64,000 bases of DNA from Hymenobacter armeniacus (GTDB lineage: Bacteria; Bacteroidota; Bacteroidia; Cytophagales; Hymenobacteraceae): contig NZ_JACXAC010000004.1 of NCBI RefSeq assembly GCF_014699055.1, positions 496,001 through 560,000 on the forward strand, in the 5' to 3' direction. The position numbers and the translations under genes were made by a program. Shown here piece by piece: positions 8,001 to 16,600 of the stretch. A model generated the notes under the pieces. It ran no database searches and was not told the origin of the DNA. It saw only the letters and a program-made list of their open reading frames with translations. Each line of letters begins with the position of its first letter. Position 1 is the first letter of the stretch.

Positions 8001-10493
8001 GTACTGCGAGTATTCCAGATACGCCAAGTCCAGGTCGCCGTCGGCGTCGAGGTCGCCCACGCGCATCGGGCCCGAAATATTATTGGCGCTCAGCGAGGCG
8101 CCCAGCGAAAACTGCCCGCGGCCGTCGTTCAGCAGCACGTCCACGCGCACGGTGGTGGTGGTGCCGGTCACGATTTCGGCCACCAGCAGGTCGAGGTCGC
8201 CGTCGCCGTCCACGTCGGCCGGCAGGGGCTCGCTTTGCACCGAGCCCGCCAGCGTGGGCAAGCCCGCGCCGGTCGTGAAAGTGCCCGTGCCGTTGTTAAG
8301 GCGCACCATCAGGCCAAACGTGCTGCTGCCCGTGCTGATGGTGCCCACCACGTCGAGGTTGCCGTCGTTGTCGAGGTCCACGGCGTGCAGGCTGCCGGCC
8401 GTGCTGCCCATGGCCGTAGAGCCGGTTACCGTGGAGTATACCCCCTCGCCGGTGCCGCCGGTAGCGGCCCGGAACTCCACCACCTGCGGCTGCACCGAGC
8501 CGCCCGACGTGCCCGTGAGCGTGGCCGGCAGCAGCAGCGAAACCCGCTCGCCGGGCGCAAAGGCCGGGCTGGGCGTCAGGCTGAGCGTGGCCGTGCCCGC
8601 ACCGCTCACGGTGCCCAGCTGCCGCCCCCGGCGCTGCGAGCCGAACACGCGCATCTCGTTGGCCGAAAGCGTGGAAATGGGACTGGCAAACGTGGCCTGC
8701 ACCGCTGCGGTGCGGCTCACGCCCAGGGCGTTGCGGGCGGGGGTGGTGCTGGCCACCAGCACGGCAGGCACGGGCCCGGCGGTCACCACAAAGGTTTGGG
8801 AGGAGGTGGCGGCCCCGCCGACGGTGGTCACGCTGATGACGCCGGTGCTGGCGCCGGCCGGCACGGTGGCCGTCACTTGCTGGTTAGAATTTACCACGAA
8901 GGCGGCCGTAGCACCATTGAAGCGCACGGCCGAGGTGCTGCTGAGGGCGGTGCCCGCAATGCGCACCGACGTGCCCACCGGGCCCGCCGCCGGCGAAAAC
9001 GCGGTGAGCGTGGGCGCCGATACCGGGGGCGCCAGCCCGTCGCGGCCCATTATCACGCGGTTGGAGGGGCCGGCGGCGGTGATGACGTCCAGGTCGAGGT
9101 CGCCGTCCACGTCGCCCAGCGTCACGCCCAGCGAGTAAGGCGTGCCCTGCTGGGACTTCAATTCCAGGGCGCCAAACTGGAGCGCGAAGCTGCCGGCGCC
9201 GTTGTTGATGAAGGTGATGACCTGGCCGCCGGTGCCCTGGGCCACTGCCAGGTCCATGTCGCCGTCGGCGTCCACGTCGCCGGTGCTCACAGCGTTGGGC
9301 GTGCTGCCGGTGGGCAGGGCGAGGGCGGTGCTGCCCACGAAGGCGCCGCCGCTGTTGAAACGCACGCTCAGGGTGCCGGCCGTGGCGTTGGTGGTGATGA
9401 GGTCGAGGTCGCCGTCGCCGTCAATGTCGGCCAGCGCCAGGTCCGACGGGGCCGTGCCCACGGCCACGCTGGTGCTGCCCGAGAAGCTGCCGCTGCCGTT
9501 GTTGACGCGCACGCTCACCGTGTTGCTGCCGCTGTTGCTGGTGATGATGTCCAGGTCGCCGTCGTTGTCGATGTCGGCCAGCTGCACGCTGGTGGGCTGG
9601 CTGCCCACGGCCACCGTGACCACGCCCGTGAAGACGCCCTGGCCGCCGTTCAGGCCCACGCTCACGGTGTTGCTGTTGTAGTTGGCCGAGGCGAAGTCGA
9701 GGTCGCCGTCGCCGTCCACGTCGCCGGCGGCCACGCTCACGGGGCGGTTGCCCACGTTAAGGAGCTGCCCGGCCAGGTTGGCCACGCCGAAGTGGCCGTC
9801 GCCGTTGTTGAGGGCAATGGCCACGGTGGCGTTGTCGGCGTCGCCGGCCAGCAGGTCCAGGAAGCCGTCTTGGTTCACGTCGGCCAGCACGGCGCCGCTG
9901 GGCGTGTTGCCCACCACGGTGTTGAAGTTGGGGGTGAAGGCGCCTTGCCCGTTGTTCAGAAACGAATACATGCCGAACAGACCGATGTTCGAGAGCAGGT
10001 CCAGGTCGCCGTCGTTGTCGATGTCGCCGAGTAGCATGTCGCGCGAGTTGGTGTAGGTCACCTCCGTCGTGTCGAGGAAGAAGCCCTTGCCCGGGCCGCC
10101 CGTGGCCGCCGTGAACTGGTACACCTGCTTGGCCGCGCCGGTGCCCGCCCCGCTGGTGAGAGTGTTGGGCACCGTCACGCTCACGCGCTCGCCGGCCGCG
10201 AAGGGCTGCGTGGGCGCGAAGCTCAGGATGCTGGTGCCGCCCCCGCTCACGGTGCCGGGCCGCTTGCCGCGCAGCTGGCTGCCGTACACCTTCAGGTTGG
10301 GGGCCGAGGCGGCGCTGATGGGCTGCGAAAAACTCACCGTGACCGGCCCCGAGCGGGGCGCGGCCACCGCCTGCCGGGCCGGCTGCAGCACCGTGACCGT
10401 GGGAGCCTGGGCCAGGGCCGGTAGCTGCCCGGTGCCAAGGAAAAGAAAGAAGCCAAGCGCGAGCCTGGAAAGATGCGTAAAGCGTTGGGGCAT
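2085..10493 (-). CDS. Giant secreted FG-GAP/VCBS-repeat protein with IPT/TIG domains and T9SS sorting tail
   Basis: 2802 residues. A signal peptide (MPQRFTHLSR, hydrophobic core, PALAQA) is followed by repeated modules. Each begins with a ~110-residue Ig-like domain holding a conserved RGKRxGTxSG box, an (A)PGExVS box and an FxAAxGGxGxG end, at about residues 31, 574, 1131, 1754 and 2224. Each is followed by a run of FG-GAP/VCBS blades with calcium-binding DxDxDGDxD loops. IPT/TIG domains lie near 493, 1049, 1596 and 1674. The last ~85 residues (MRLYPNP, then GTYLLRL) form a T9SS type A sorting domain. Such blades build beta-propellers in adhesins and cell-surface proteins; the ligand is unknown. 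A TAGCTTTA box at 10525-10532 (minus strand) may be its -7 element. Codon use is host-like. Confidence 0.9.
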   Translation of the reverse strand: MPQRFTHLSRLALGFFLFLGTGQLPALAQAPTVTVLQPARQAVAAPRSGPVTVSFSQPISAASAPNLKVYGSQLRGKRPGTVSGGGTSILSFAPTQPFAAGERVSVTVPNTLTSGAGTGAAKQVYQFTAATGGPGKGFFLDTTEVTYTNSRDMLLGDIDNDGDLDLLSNIGLFGMYSFLNNGQGAFTPNFNTVVGNTPSGAVLADVNQDGFLDLLAGDADNATVAIALNNGDGHFGVANLAGQLLNVGNRPVSVAAGDVDGDGDLDFASANYNSNTVSVGLNGGQGVFTGVVTVAVGSQPTSVQLADIDNDGDLDIITSNSGSNTVSVRVNNGSGSFSGSTSVAVGTAPSDLALADIDGDGDLDLITTNATAGTLSVRFNSGGAFVGSTALALPTGSTPNAVSTGDVDADGDMDLAVAQGTGGQVITFINNGAGSFALQFGALELKSQQGTPYSLGVTLGDVDGDLDLDVITAAGPSNRVIMGRDGLAPPVSAPTLTAFSPAAGPVGTSVRIAGTALSSTSAVRFNGATAAFVVNSNQQVTATVPAGASTGVISVTTVGGAATSSQTFVVTAGPVPAVLVASTTPARNALGVSRTAAVQATFASPISTLSANEMRVFGSQRRGRQLGTVSGAGTATLSLTPSPAFAPGERVSLLLPATLTGTSGGSVQPQVVEFRAATGGTGEGVYSTVTGSTAMGSTAGSLHAVDLDNDGNLDVVGTISTGSSTFGLMVRLNNGTGTFTTGAGLPTLAGSVQSEPLPADVDGDGDLDLLVAEIVTGTTTTVRVDVLLNDGRGQFSLGASLSANNISGPMRVGDLDADGDLDLAYLEYSQYLRVALNNGGGIFSLFGSPLDLNNPSQLRLGDLDNDGDLDVVSTSYSGGLHAALNNGQGQFTLLPRMSLGTTYGANMDLADLNGDGRLDVVTTTNVFNSNPVPVLFWAGLGNGQFTSAVAATTVPSDPTGLNLVDVNGDGNLDLVSFSGSGGGTALPKISVRLGNGTGLLQLPIDYSVSTAGTAIYNGELADFDGDGDLDVLYPAGGNAIELRLNQGRPAPTITAFSPTRGAAGTRVIITGTSFSSTRGVAFNGTPASSVMVLSDTQSTAVVPAGATSGPITLTTPGGVATSAGSFTITAPLPISSLSPARNANSAARNGNITLSLGQGASTANLVVRSNLWQGRRAGTASGAGTSTLGFDPALDYAPGERVQVTIPVPAGAGSTPPQVYDFTAATGGPGQGNLRWGGYANYTGYLSSAVGDFDEDGAVDIITQESFQNRLRILFNDGQGQFGARTQTVSTSLVRAIRVADINGDSHLDLVTAEFLAYRSGREINRVWWRAGTGTGSFGTAQPVHVVNGTVLDLAVGDLNADGTSDLAALIQTADSVMVTLNAGNGTFQRRADVAAVRGSGTLRLADLDNDGNLDLLTGGTQLTSAQVGRSMGTGTGDFVPVAALTFAEPVIAFETGDLDGDGIIDLVASTATSYSQGNVRLRKGDGLGNFGAPTAVGPNGYFGALRVGDFDADGDLDLATGQTVYYTGANILLNNGTGTFAAPLTLAPSTVPRDMTVADFNLDGSLDIIVGGDSLIAANGSNYKSGLYSYFNRPLQPTIAGFTPTNGPVGTVITLTGTSLGSVTTVTIGGVSVPFTIVSATQITITTTAATATGPIVVAGLAGTATGATFTVPVPAISSFTPASGAVQRVVTVAGQYFGGTTAVRFNGLLAPGFAVQGGTQLTVPVPAGATSGAISITTPSGTATSSTAFVMVPNPVQLASLPARHAIAAAPSAALALTYSQPIDQASGASKLVLTSNLRGKCSGAVSGGTPLTYRPTAALLPGEELTLSVLPGLLDQNGNTVLGNTARVLTFRAATGGTGRGALVADAPITPPSQTRRYLAADFTGDNAVDLLTISNPSSGNNYGTLYRNNGQGGFTTQLAFGSGEFNYLGQADLDEDGDLDIVGTNRFNGSPGIVQPLINDGQGNFQAPAALASSTWYNPVGYDLGDITGDGHIDLILRDDSGLRVYPGTGRGGFAAPLPAIATGSTPLDGLRLADLDNDGDLDALTYGYVQANYYTGVVSVLFNNGEGQLVAPATPPRYEYGYANLNLGDFDGDGDLDLMLQDNYRAGLAFYANDGAGGFGQYKRYVGYPTATSDGVTVGDVDADGDLDVLVGNYNTGLSVLRNTGNMSFSQPMTVATTLSAPIALADFDGDGDLDVFTTSFFTANAGIRLLRNGPIAPPLQMLSHTPATNALNVSRTATVRLNFNQALTAANFDAWNAHTAMRQGKRRSSYSLVGTATPELTPQDALLPGEQVSVSVPSFLQAASTTAGVAGARAKPEVFQYTAAVGGTGVGNFGVAPQAPNAFGINLGPPRDFITADFNDDGAPDIIAGGPGPFSNIDVTQMYLWMGTPNHTGAFTYHSTLIPYAYSSTAHMAAVDFDNDGDLEAAIVDHYGGPIQARLNMAFNTGNSFSTNMYYSFDLATGAYAIAFGDFDGDGDQDFALTRPQAIDIYLNARGFFVDKPFTFTHGFALPVGLAVGDLDRNGGLDLAVADAATGAVSVWYNANNDAAGLSGQMVALNLNPGTGFAAKDLKVADLDGDGHLDLAVLGSTGAATGEARLYRNAGSASSFAAPVVLPLTAAPSALAVGDLDHDGDLDLAITAGTVQLRLNGGSFGFSAGTPVAVGGTPGPLLLADFDTDGDLDFVSLSTGSAPGLNLRLNGGTVLAARTSTEAAAEMRLYPNPVAGPSQRVQVQVPGLGRQAASVRVYNALGQLVYQQEVPAANAGSTTLNLPQLAAGTYLLRLTAPDRQLSRTLQVE

Positions 10494-10630
10494 ACTTGGA
10501 AATAATGGATAAAAAGAACGGCAGTAAAGCTACTCTGCAATAGTTCTTTTCTCCGCATCACAGGCCCTGCTTTGTTTGCTGCGCGCGCATTCGGGGGCAG
10601 CGGTTTGTCGGCCGCAGCCCGGCCCGGGCG

Positions 10631-11077
10631 CTAGTCGCCTTTCTTCACCACCACCTTTTGCCTGATTTCGGGAGGCAGGGGCTTGCCCTGCTCGTAGGCG
10701 GCCAGGATGGCCTTCTCCCGGCCCCGGCCAAACGAGGCGAACTTGACGGTGCCGACCGCGACGGCCACTGCCGCGGTGCTGGCGCCCACAGTAAACGGGG
10801 TGTCGTTGGGGGCGTGGGTGCCGCTGGGCACCACGCCGTTGCTCACCAGCCAAAAAATAAACGACACCGGCACCAGCAGCGCCCCGCCCAAGACGAAATA
10901 CCCGCCCGTTGCCCGCTGCTTTTTGAACAGCCGGTGCACGGCCTGGGCGGTGTCGGCGTGGGCCTGGAGCGCCAGTGGCCCTGGCGCCACCGCCAGGCGG
11001 GCGGTATCGGGTGCGGTCTGGGCCTGGGCCGCGCAGCTACCGGCCAAGAACAGGGCAACAAACAGGAAGCAGCGCAT
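10631..11077 (-). CDS. Small membrane protein with signal peptide, unknown function
   Basis: Start ATG at 11077 gives 148 residues beginning MRCFLFVALFLAGSCAAQAQ, a good signal peptide; an in-frame ATG at 11119 would bury it. Two hydrophobic segments follow, roughly residues 60-83 and 95-115, then a basic tail (GRGREKAILAAYEQG, ending KVVVKKGD). The family is not recognised. It lies 137 bp upstream of, and in the same direction as, the giant FG-GAP gene, but that gap holds a possible promoter, so co-transcription is uncertain. Confidence 0.6.
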   Translation of the reverse strand: MRCFLFVALFLAGSCAAQAQTAPDTARLAVAPGPLALQAHADTAQAVHRLFKKQRATGGYFVLGGALLVPVSFIFWLVSNGVVPSGTHAPNDTPFTVGASTAAVAVAVGTVKFASFGRGREKAILAAYEQGKPLPPEIRQKVVVKKGD

Positions 11078-11221
11078 CGAAACAGAATGAAGCAAGCTGA
11101 AGCCCCAGCAGGAAGGCATTTTCCAACAGGGGCCGGAAGCTAATCATAAAACTTCTATAAATATTTTTATTGCTATGTATCGGGCTTGTGGGAGGGAAGG
11201 CGCCTGCTCCGGGAGGCTACG

Positions 11222-11360
11222 CCCTCTCTTCCGCCCTGATTTCTACCCTGAACAATGACCTCCCCCGACTTCGCCGCCCGCTGGCACCACTCCGGCGGCG
11301 CCGAGCGCGCCAACTACGGCCTTTTTCTGTAAAAACTCCGCAACCTACTGGCCGTGCTGA
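11222..11360 (+). pseudogene. Dead 5' fragment of the MmeI-like restriction-modification gene
   Basis: These ~138 bp match 13596-13736, the promoter edge and first ~35 codons of the intact gene at 13632, with about 88% identity counted by eye. The reading frame starts with ATG at 11255 and gives [20 protein letters not shown], then YGLFL, and a TAA where the intact gene has CAA (codon 26). A 2-bp loss turns the putative -7 box TATCTTCC into CTCTTCC. Similarity fades after ~35 codons. The fragment lies in the same orientation as the intact gene, on the far side of the M13 peptidase gene. Confidence 0.85.
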
Positions 11361-11374
11361 GAACCCCGCCTCAC

Positions 11375-11416
11375 GCAAAAGCCCCCACCCGTCGGCTGAC
11401 GAATGGGGGCTTTTGC
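11375..11416 (-). terminator. Hairpin terminator of the M13 peptidase gene
   Basis: A perfect 13-bp stem (GCAAAAGCCCCCA / TGGGGGCTTTTGC) with a 16-nt loop. It lies 25 bp beyond the peptidase stop codon; the 3' arm on the minus strand ends in CTTTTGC. Confidence 0.75.
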
Positions 11417-11441
11417 GCCAATTGAAATGGCTGGCGGCTGG

Positions 11442-13457
11442 CTACCAGATAACGACTCGCTCGCTGGCCGGGCGCCACATTTTGTCGCCTTCCTTGAGGT
11501 TGAAGGCCGTGTAAAACGCGTCGATGTTGGAGAGCGGCCCATCTACCCGGAAGCGGGCGGGGGAGTGCGGGTCGGTGAGCACCTGCGTGCGCTGGCTTTC
11601 CTCGCGGGCCTTTTGGCGCCAGATGGCGGCGTAGGAAAGGAAGAAGCGCTGGTCGGGCGTGAGGCCGTCGATGAGCTGGGTGCCCTGGCCCTGCGGCGTT
11701 TTCTTGAAGGCCTGGTAGGCCACCGTCACCCCGCACAGGTCGCCGATGTTCTCGCCCAGCGTGAGCTTGCCGTTGACGTGCAGCGTGTCGACGGCCACGA
11801 ACTGGCTATACTGCTTGGCCAGGGCCGCGCCCCGCGTCTTGAAGTTGGCCAGGTCCTCTTTGCTCCACCAGTTGCTGAAGCGGCCCTGCGCATCGAACTG
11901 GCTGCCCTGGTCGTCGAAGCCGTGGCTGATTTCGTGGCCGATGACGGTGGCAATGCCGCCGTAGTTGACCGCGTCATCGGCCTGCGGGTCGAAGAAGGGC
12001 GCCAGCAGAATGCCGGCGGGAAACACGATTTCGTTGTTCAGCGGGTTGTAATACGCATTGAGCGTGGGCGGCGTCATGGTCCACAGCTCGCGGTTGACGG
12101 GCTTGCCCACCCGGCGCATGTTTTCCCGCAGCTCAAACGCCGTGGCGGCTTTCACGTTGCTGAAGTAGTTCGGGCCAATCGTCAGGGCCGAATAATCGCG
12201 CCACTGGTCAGGGTAGGCAATCTTCCGGCGAACGGTGCTCAGCTTTTGCGTGGCTTTTTCTTTGGTCGCCGCCGTCATCCAGCTGTTGCTTTTGATGCGC
12301 TCGCCAAAGGCCGTGACCACGTTTTGCACCAGCTCGTTCATGCGTTTTTTGGCGTCGGCCGTGAAGTACTTCTCCACGTACACCTTGCCCAGGATTTCGC
12401 CCAGCTTGGCATCGGTGGTCGCCACCACGCGCTCGTTGCGCGGGCGGTTTTTGGTTTGGCCCGCCAAAGCCGTGGAGTAAAACGCGAAATTGGCGTCCGC
12501 AAATGGCGCGCTCAGGTAGGGCGCCGCGCTGCTGAGCAGGCGCACCCGCAGGTAGTCTTTCCAGATGGCCAGCGGCGTGGCCGTGAGTTCTTTGTTGAGC
12601 CCGTCGAAAAACTCGGGCTGGGCCACCAGGAGCTTGGCCGGGGCCACGTTCAGCTTCTGAAACGTGGCGCCCAGGCCCAGCAGCGGGAACTGCTGTTGCG
12701 CTTTGTCCAGGGTGTAGTAGTTGAGCAGCTTCTGGATGTTGCGGTTTTCGGTGGGCGTGCGGGCCCCCGCGGCCAGGCGGGTTTCGAGGGCCACGATGGC
12801 CGCGGCCCGGTCCGCCGCCTGGGGCGTGCCCGACAGCTCCAGCAGCTGCTGCAGGTAGGTGGTGTACTTGGCCCGGATGGCCACGCCTTTGGCGCTGGCG
12901 TCGGTGTAGTAATCCTTGCCGGGCAGGCCCATGCCGCCCTGGCCCAGCGTGGCGATTTCAACGTCGTTGCTGACGGGGTCGGCCAGATTGCCCAGGCTAA
13001 ACAACGGGGCCGTGCCACTGCTCAAGCCCGCGGCCAGCTGCGTGGCGGCCTCGGCCGCGACGCCCTGCGGCGTGCTGATGGCCTCAATGCGCTTCAAATC
13101 GGCCTGCACGGGCTGAAAGCCGAGCTTGTCGATGGCGGCCGTGTTCATGCCGCTGTTGTAGAAGTCCTGCAGCTTTTGCGCGGCGCTGCCCGGCTTGTTT
13201 TTCTGCGCGGCCATGGACGTTATCAGCTCCTGCAAGCGGGTCCGGGTCTTGTTCCGAATAATCACCGCGTTGCCCCACGACGATTCCGTGGCCGGAATCT
13301 CGTTGGCTTTGAGCCAGCCGCCGTTGGCGTAGGCGTAAAATCCATCGCTCGGCTTCACGGCCCGGTCGATGGTGGTTTGGTCCAGAAAGACCTGCTGGGC
13401 TTGCGCCCCCGCGGCGCCGCACAGCAGCAGCGAAGACAGAATAAAGGTTTTACGCAT
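11442..13457 (-). CDS. M13 family (neprilysin/PepO-like) zinc metallopeptidase, secreted
   Basis: 671 residues from ATG at 13457; the longer in-frame start at 13502 would precede the signal peptide MRKTFILSSLLLCGAAGAQA. The N-terminal M13 domain begins DGFYAYANGGWLKANEIP. The catalytic domain has HEISH at 508-512, the third zinc ligand in GENIGDLCG (E569, with D573), and the substrate-binding NAYYNPLNNEIVFPAG. The C-terminus ends in Trp, as in the family. Length is normal (650-700). Members cleave short peptides in the periplasm or outside the cell. It is transcribed divergently from the restriction-modification gene across 174 bp and is probably monocistronic. A dead copy of that neighbour's 5' end lies just past its terminator. 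Confidence 0.93.
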   Translation of the reverse strand: MRKTFILSSLLLCGAAGAQAQQVFLDQTTIDRAVKPSDGFYAYANGGWLKANEIPATESSWGNAVIIRNKTRTRLQELITSMAAQKNKPGSAAQKLQDFYNSGMNTAAIDKLGFQPVQADLKRIEAISTPQGVAAEAATQLAAGLSSGTAPLFSLGNLADPVSNDVEIATLGQGGMGLPGKDYYTDASAKGVAIRAKYTTYLQQLLELSGTPQAADRAAAIVALETRLAAGARTPTENRNIQKLLNYYTLDKAQQQFPLLGLGATFQKLNVAPAKLLVAQPEFFDGLNKELTATPLAIWKDYLRVRLLSSAAPYLSAPFADANFAFYSTALAGQTKNRPRNERVVATTDAKLGEILGKVYVEKYFTADAKKRMNELVQNVVTAFGERIKSNSWMTAATKEKATQKLSTVRRKIAYPDQWRDYSALTIGPNYFSNVKAATAFELRENMRRVGKPVNRELWTMTPPTLNAYYNPLNNEIVFPAGILLAPFFDPQADDAVNYGGIATVIGHEISHGFDDQGSQFDAQGRFSNWWSKEDLANFKTRGAALAKQYSQFVAVDTLHVNGKLTLGENIGDLCGVTVAYQAFKKTPQGQGTQLIDGLTPDQRFFLSYAAIWRQKAREESQRTQVLTDPHSPARFRVDGPLSNIDAFYTAFNLKEGDKMWRPASERVVIW

Positions 13458-13601
13458 ACAATTTTTTTGAAATAGAAACTGAAAGGTATGGTAAGCAAGC
13501 AATACAAACTATGTATTTTTTTATAAAGAAGGCTTGTCCCTACCATTCTACACTCCGCTGCCAACGGAGCGGTACCGCGCGGCTGCGTGCCCCAAACCCT
13601 C

Positions 13602-13609
13602 TATCTTCC
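13602..13609 (+). promoter_or_regulatory. Candidate -7 promoter box (TATCTTCC) of the restriction-modification gene
   Basis: TATCTTCC lies 22 bp upstream of the ATG at 13632 and resembles the Bacteroidota TAnnTTTG element. No clear -33 TTTG is seen. The homologous place in the dead copy lacks the TA. Confidence 0.3.
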
Positions 13610-13631
13610 GCCCTGATTTCTACCCTGAACC

Positions 13632-16600
13632 ATGACCTACCCCGACTTCGCCGCCCGCTGGCGCAATTCCGGCGGCGCCGAGCGTGCCAACTACGGCCTC
13701 TTTCTGCAAGACCTCTGCGACCTGCTGGGCGTGCCCAAGCCCGACCCCACCACCGACCAGCCCGCCCAGGACCAGTACGTGCTGGAGCGCGCCGTCACCT
13801 TCCAGGACGGGCCCAAGAAGAGCACCGGCCGCATCGACCTCTACAAGCGCGGCTGCTTCATCCTGGAAACCAAGCAGGGCACCGACTCGCCCGATTCGCA
13901 GCAGCGGGCCGAAAAGTCGGACCGCGCCGAGCTGGGCCTGGCCGCCGAGAAGCGCCGCAAGGGCCACGCCCTGCGCGGCTCCGTGAAGTGGGAGCAGATG
14001 ATGCAGGCCGCCCGCCAGCAGGCCCTGGGCTACGTGCGCGCCCTGCCCTCCGAGGAGCCCCGCCCCCTGTTTGTGCTGGTGGTGGACGTGGGCTACTGCA
14101 TCGACGTGTACTCGAACTTCGCCGGCGTGGGCGATTCCTTCGTGCCCTTTCCCGACCAAGCCCGGTTCCGGCTGCCGCTGGCGGCGCTGGCCGACGAGGG
14201 CACCCGCGCCCTGTTGCGCCAGGTGTGGGCGGCGCCCCGCGAGCTGGACCCCAGCCGCCGCGCCGCCCGCGTCACGCGCGAGCTGGCCGGCTACCTGGCC
14301 GGCGTGAGCGCCCAGCTGGAGCGCGCCGGGCACGCGCCCGAGGTGGTGGCCCAGTTCCTGATGCGCTGCCTGTTCACGATGTTTTCGGAGGACGTGGGGC
14401 TCATCCCCAAGGCCAGCTTCACGGGCATGCTGCGCACCTACTCCACGCCCGAGCTGCGCGAGTTTCTGCCCGATGCCCTGCGCGGCCTCTGGGCCACCAT
14501 GGACACGGGAGGATTCTCGCCCGACCTCAAGGCCCGCCTGCGGCGCTTCAACGGCAAGCTCTTCCACGACGCCACCGCCCTGCCCCTCACCCCCGACCAG
14601 ATGGCCCTGCTGCTCAAAGCCGCCGAAGCCGACTGGACCGAGGTGGAGCCCGCCATCTTCGGTACCCTGCTCGAACGCGCCCTCGACCCCCGCGAGCGCC
14701 ACAGCCTGGGCGCCCACTACACCCCGCGCCGCTACGTGGAGCGCTTGGTGCTGCCCACCGTGCTCGAACCCCTGCGCCGCGAGTGGACGGCCGCCCAGGC
14801 CGCCAGCGCCCGCCGCCTCGACGAAGGCCAACCCAAGGACGCCCGCCAGGAGCTGGTGCGCTTCCTCACCCGCCTCACCTCGCTGCGCATCCTCGACCCG
14901 GCCTGCGGCTCTGGCAACTTCCTCTACGTCACGCTGGAGCACCTCAAACGGCTGGAGGGCGAGGTGCTGGCCGCCATCAACGCCTTCGGGCAAACCGGCC
15001 TGCTCGACCTCGGCGGGGGCACCACCGTGTCGCCCCGGCAGCTGCTGGGCCTGGAGCTGAACCCGCGCGCCGCCGCCATTGCCGACGTGGTGCTGCGCAT
15101 CGGCTACCTGCAGTGGCACCTGCGCACCCACGGCATCACCCAGCTGGCCGAGCCCCTGCTCGACGAGTACCAGAACATCCGCCAGCAGGACGCGGTGTTG
15201 GATTACAACTTGACAGTGCCTCGATTGGACGAAGCAGGGCGCACGATTACTCGCTGGGACGGATTTACAATGAAAGTCCATCCGACAACTGGCGAACAAG
15301 TACCAGACGAAGCCGCGCAGGTAATAATGCTGGATTACCCTAAAGCGAAACCCGCTGAGTGGCCTAAAGCAGATTTCATTATTGGCAATCCTCCATTCGT
15401 GGGAATGAAGCGAATGAGATTGGTTCTTGGTGATGGCTATACAGAAGCATTACGCAAAGCATACGCCAAGCAAGTGCCTGACTCGGCTGACCTTGTAATG
15501 TATTGGTGGTATAAAGCGGCCGAATCCGTCAGTAAGGGGGAAGCTGAACGGTTCGGGTTTATAACTACCAATTCGATAACTCAAATTTTCAATCGACGGG
15601 TAATCGAGCCTTATCTTGAAAATGAGTCCAGTCCGCTGTCAATAACGTTTGCCATTCCTGACCACCCTTGGGTCAATGGTGTCGATGGTGCAGCCGTACG
15701 CATTGCTGCAACTGTTGTCGAACTAGGCAAACGCCCCGGCCTTCTAGCTACGGTTATTCGTGAGCAAACCGGCAAAGAAGAAGATGCTATTGAAGTTGAG
15801 TTAACAGAAACTTCAGGGGTAATAAATGCTGATTTAACTTCAGGTGCCGACGTCGCGGGCGTGGCAGCTCTGCTTGCTAATGATAAATTGGCCTATCTGG
15901 GCGTAAAGCTCTACGGCTCTGGTTTTATCTTAAGTCCAGAAGAAGCTGCGTCACTGAAAACCACCTCAAGCGCTGCAATCGTGAGGCGGTATGTTAGTGG
16001 ACAGGACTTAACGCAAAAACTACGAGGCCTTTCAGTGATAGATACTGATGGATTGTCACTTGACGACTTAACGGGTAAATACCCTGATGCTTTACAGCGC
16101 TTATTGCTCTACGTGAAGCCGGAACGTGACCACAACCCAAGCAAAGAGAAGCGAGAGCGTTGGTGGCTTTTTGGTGTGAATCAGCAATCAATGCGTAAAT
16201 CTGTTAGTGGGTTGACTCGCTACATTGTCACGACTGAAACAGCAAAGCATCGATTCTTTCAATTTGTCGCCGGGGATTATCTAGCCGAGGGCACCAACAT
16301 TGCAATAGGCATTGAGGATGCCTATTATCTCGGAGTTCTTTCCAGCAACATTCATATAAGTTGGGCATTAGCGGCAGGTGGAATCCTTGGAGTTGGTGGA
16401 ACACCGCGTTACAACAAATCCCGCTGCTTCGACCCATTCCCCTTCCCCGACGCCACGCCCGCGCAGCAGGTCCGCATCCGCGAGTTGGCCGAACAGCTCG
16501 ACGCCCACCGCAAGCGCCAGCAGGCCCAGCACCCCAGCCTCACCCTCACCGACCTCTACAACGTGGTGGAGAAGCTGCGCGCCAACCAGCCCTTGTCGGC

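Noticed and set aside
2400..10050. Regular GTCGCCGTCGTTGTCG-like spacing that looks like a repeat array
   Set aside because: It is the codon pattern of calcium loops (DxDxDGD) in FG-GAP blades on the minus strand; units vary and there are no unique spacers, so it is not a CRISPR array.
11170..11514. Plus-strand ORF covering the dead restriction-modification fragment
   Set aside because: It reads a different frame from the relic and runs through the peptidase terminator.
11222..13742. M13 peptidase gene flanked by direct repeats as a composite transposon
   Set aside because: There is no transposase, no terminal inverted repeats and no target duplication; one flank is a decayed gene 5' end, so duplication or recombination is simpler.
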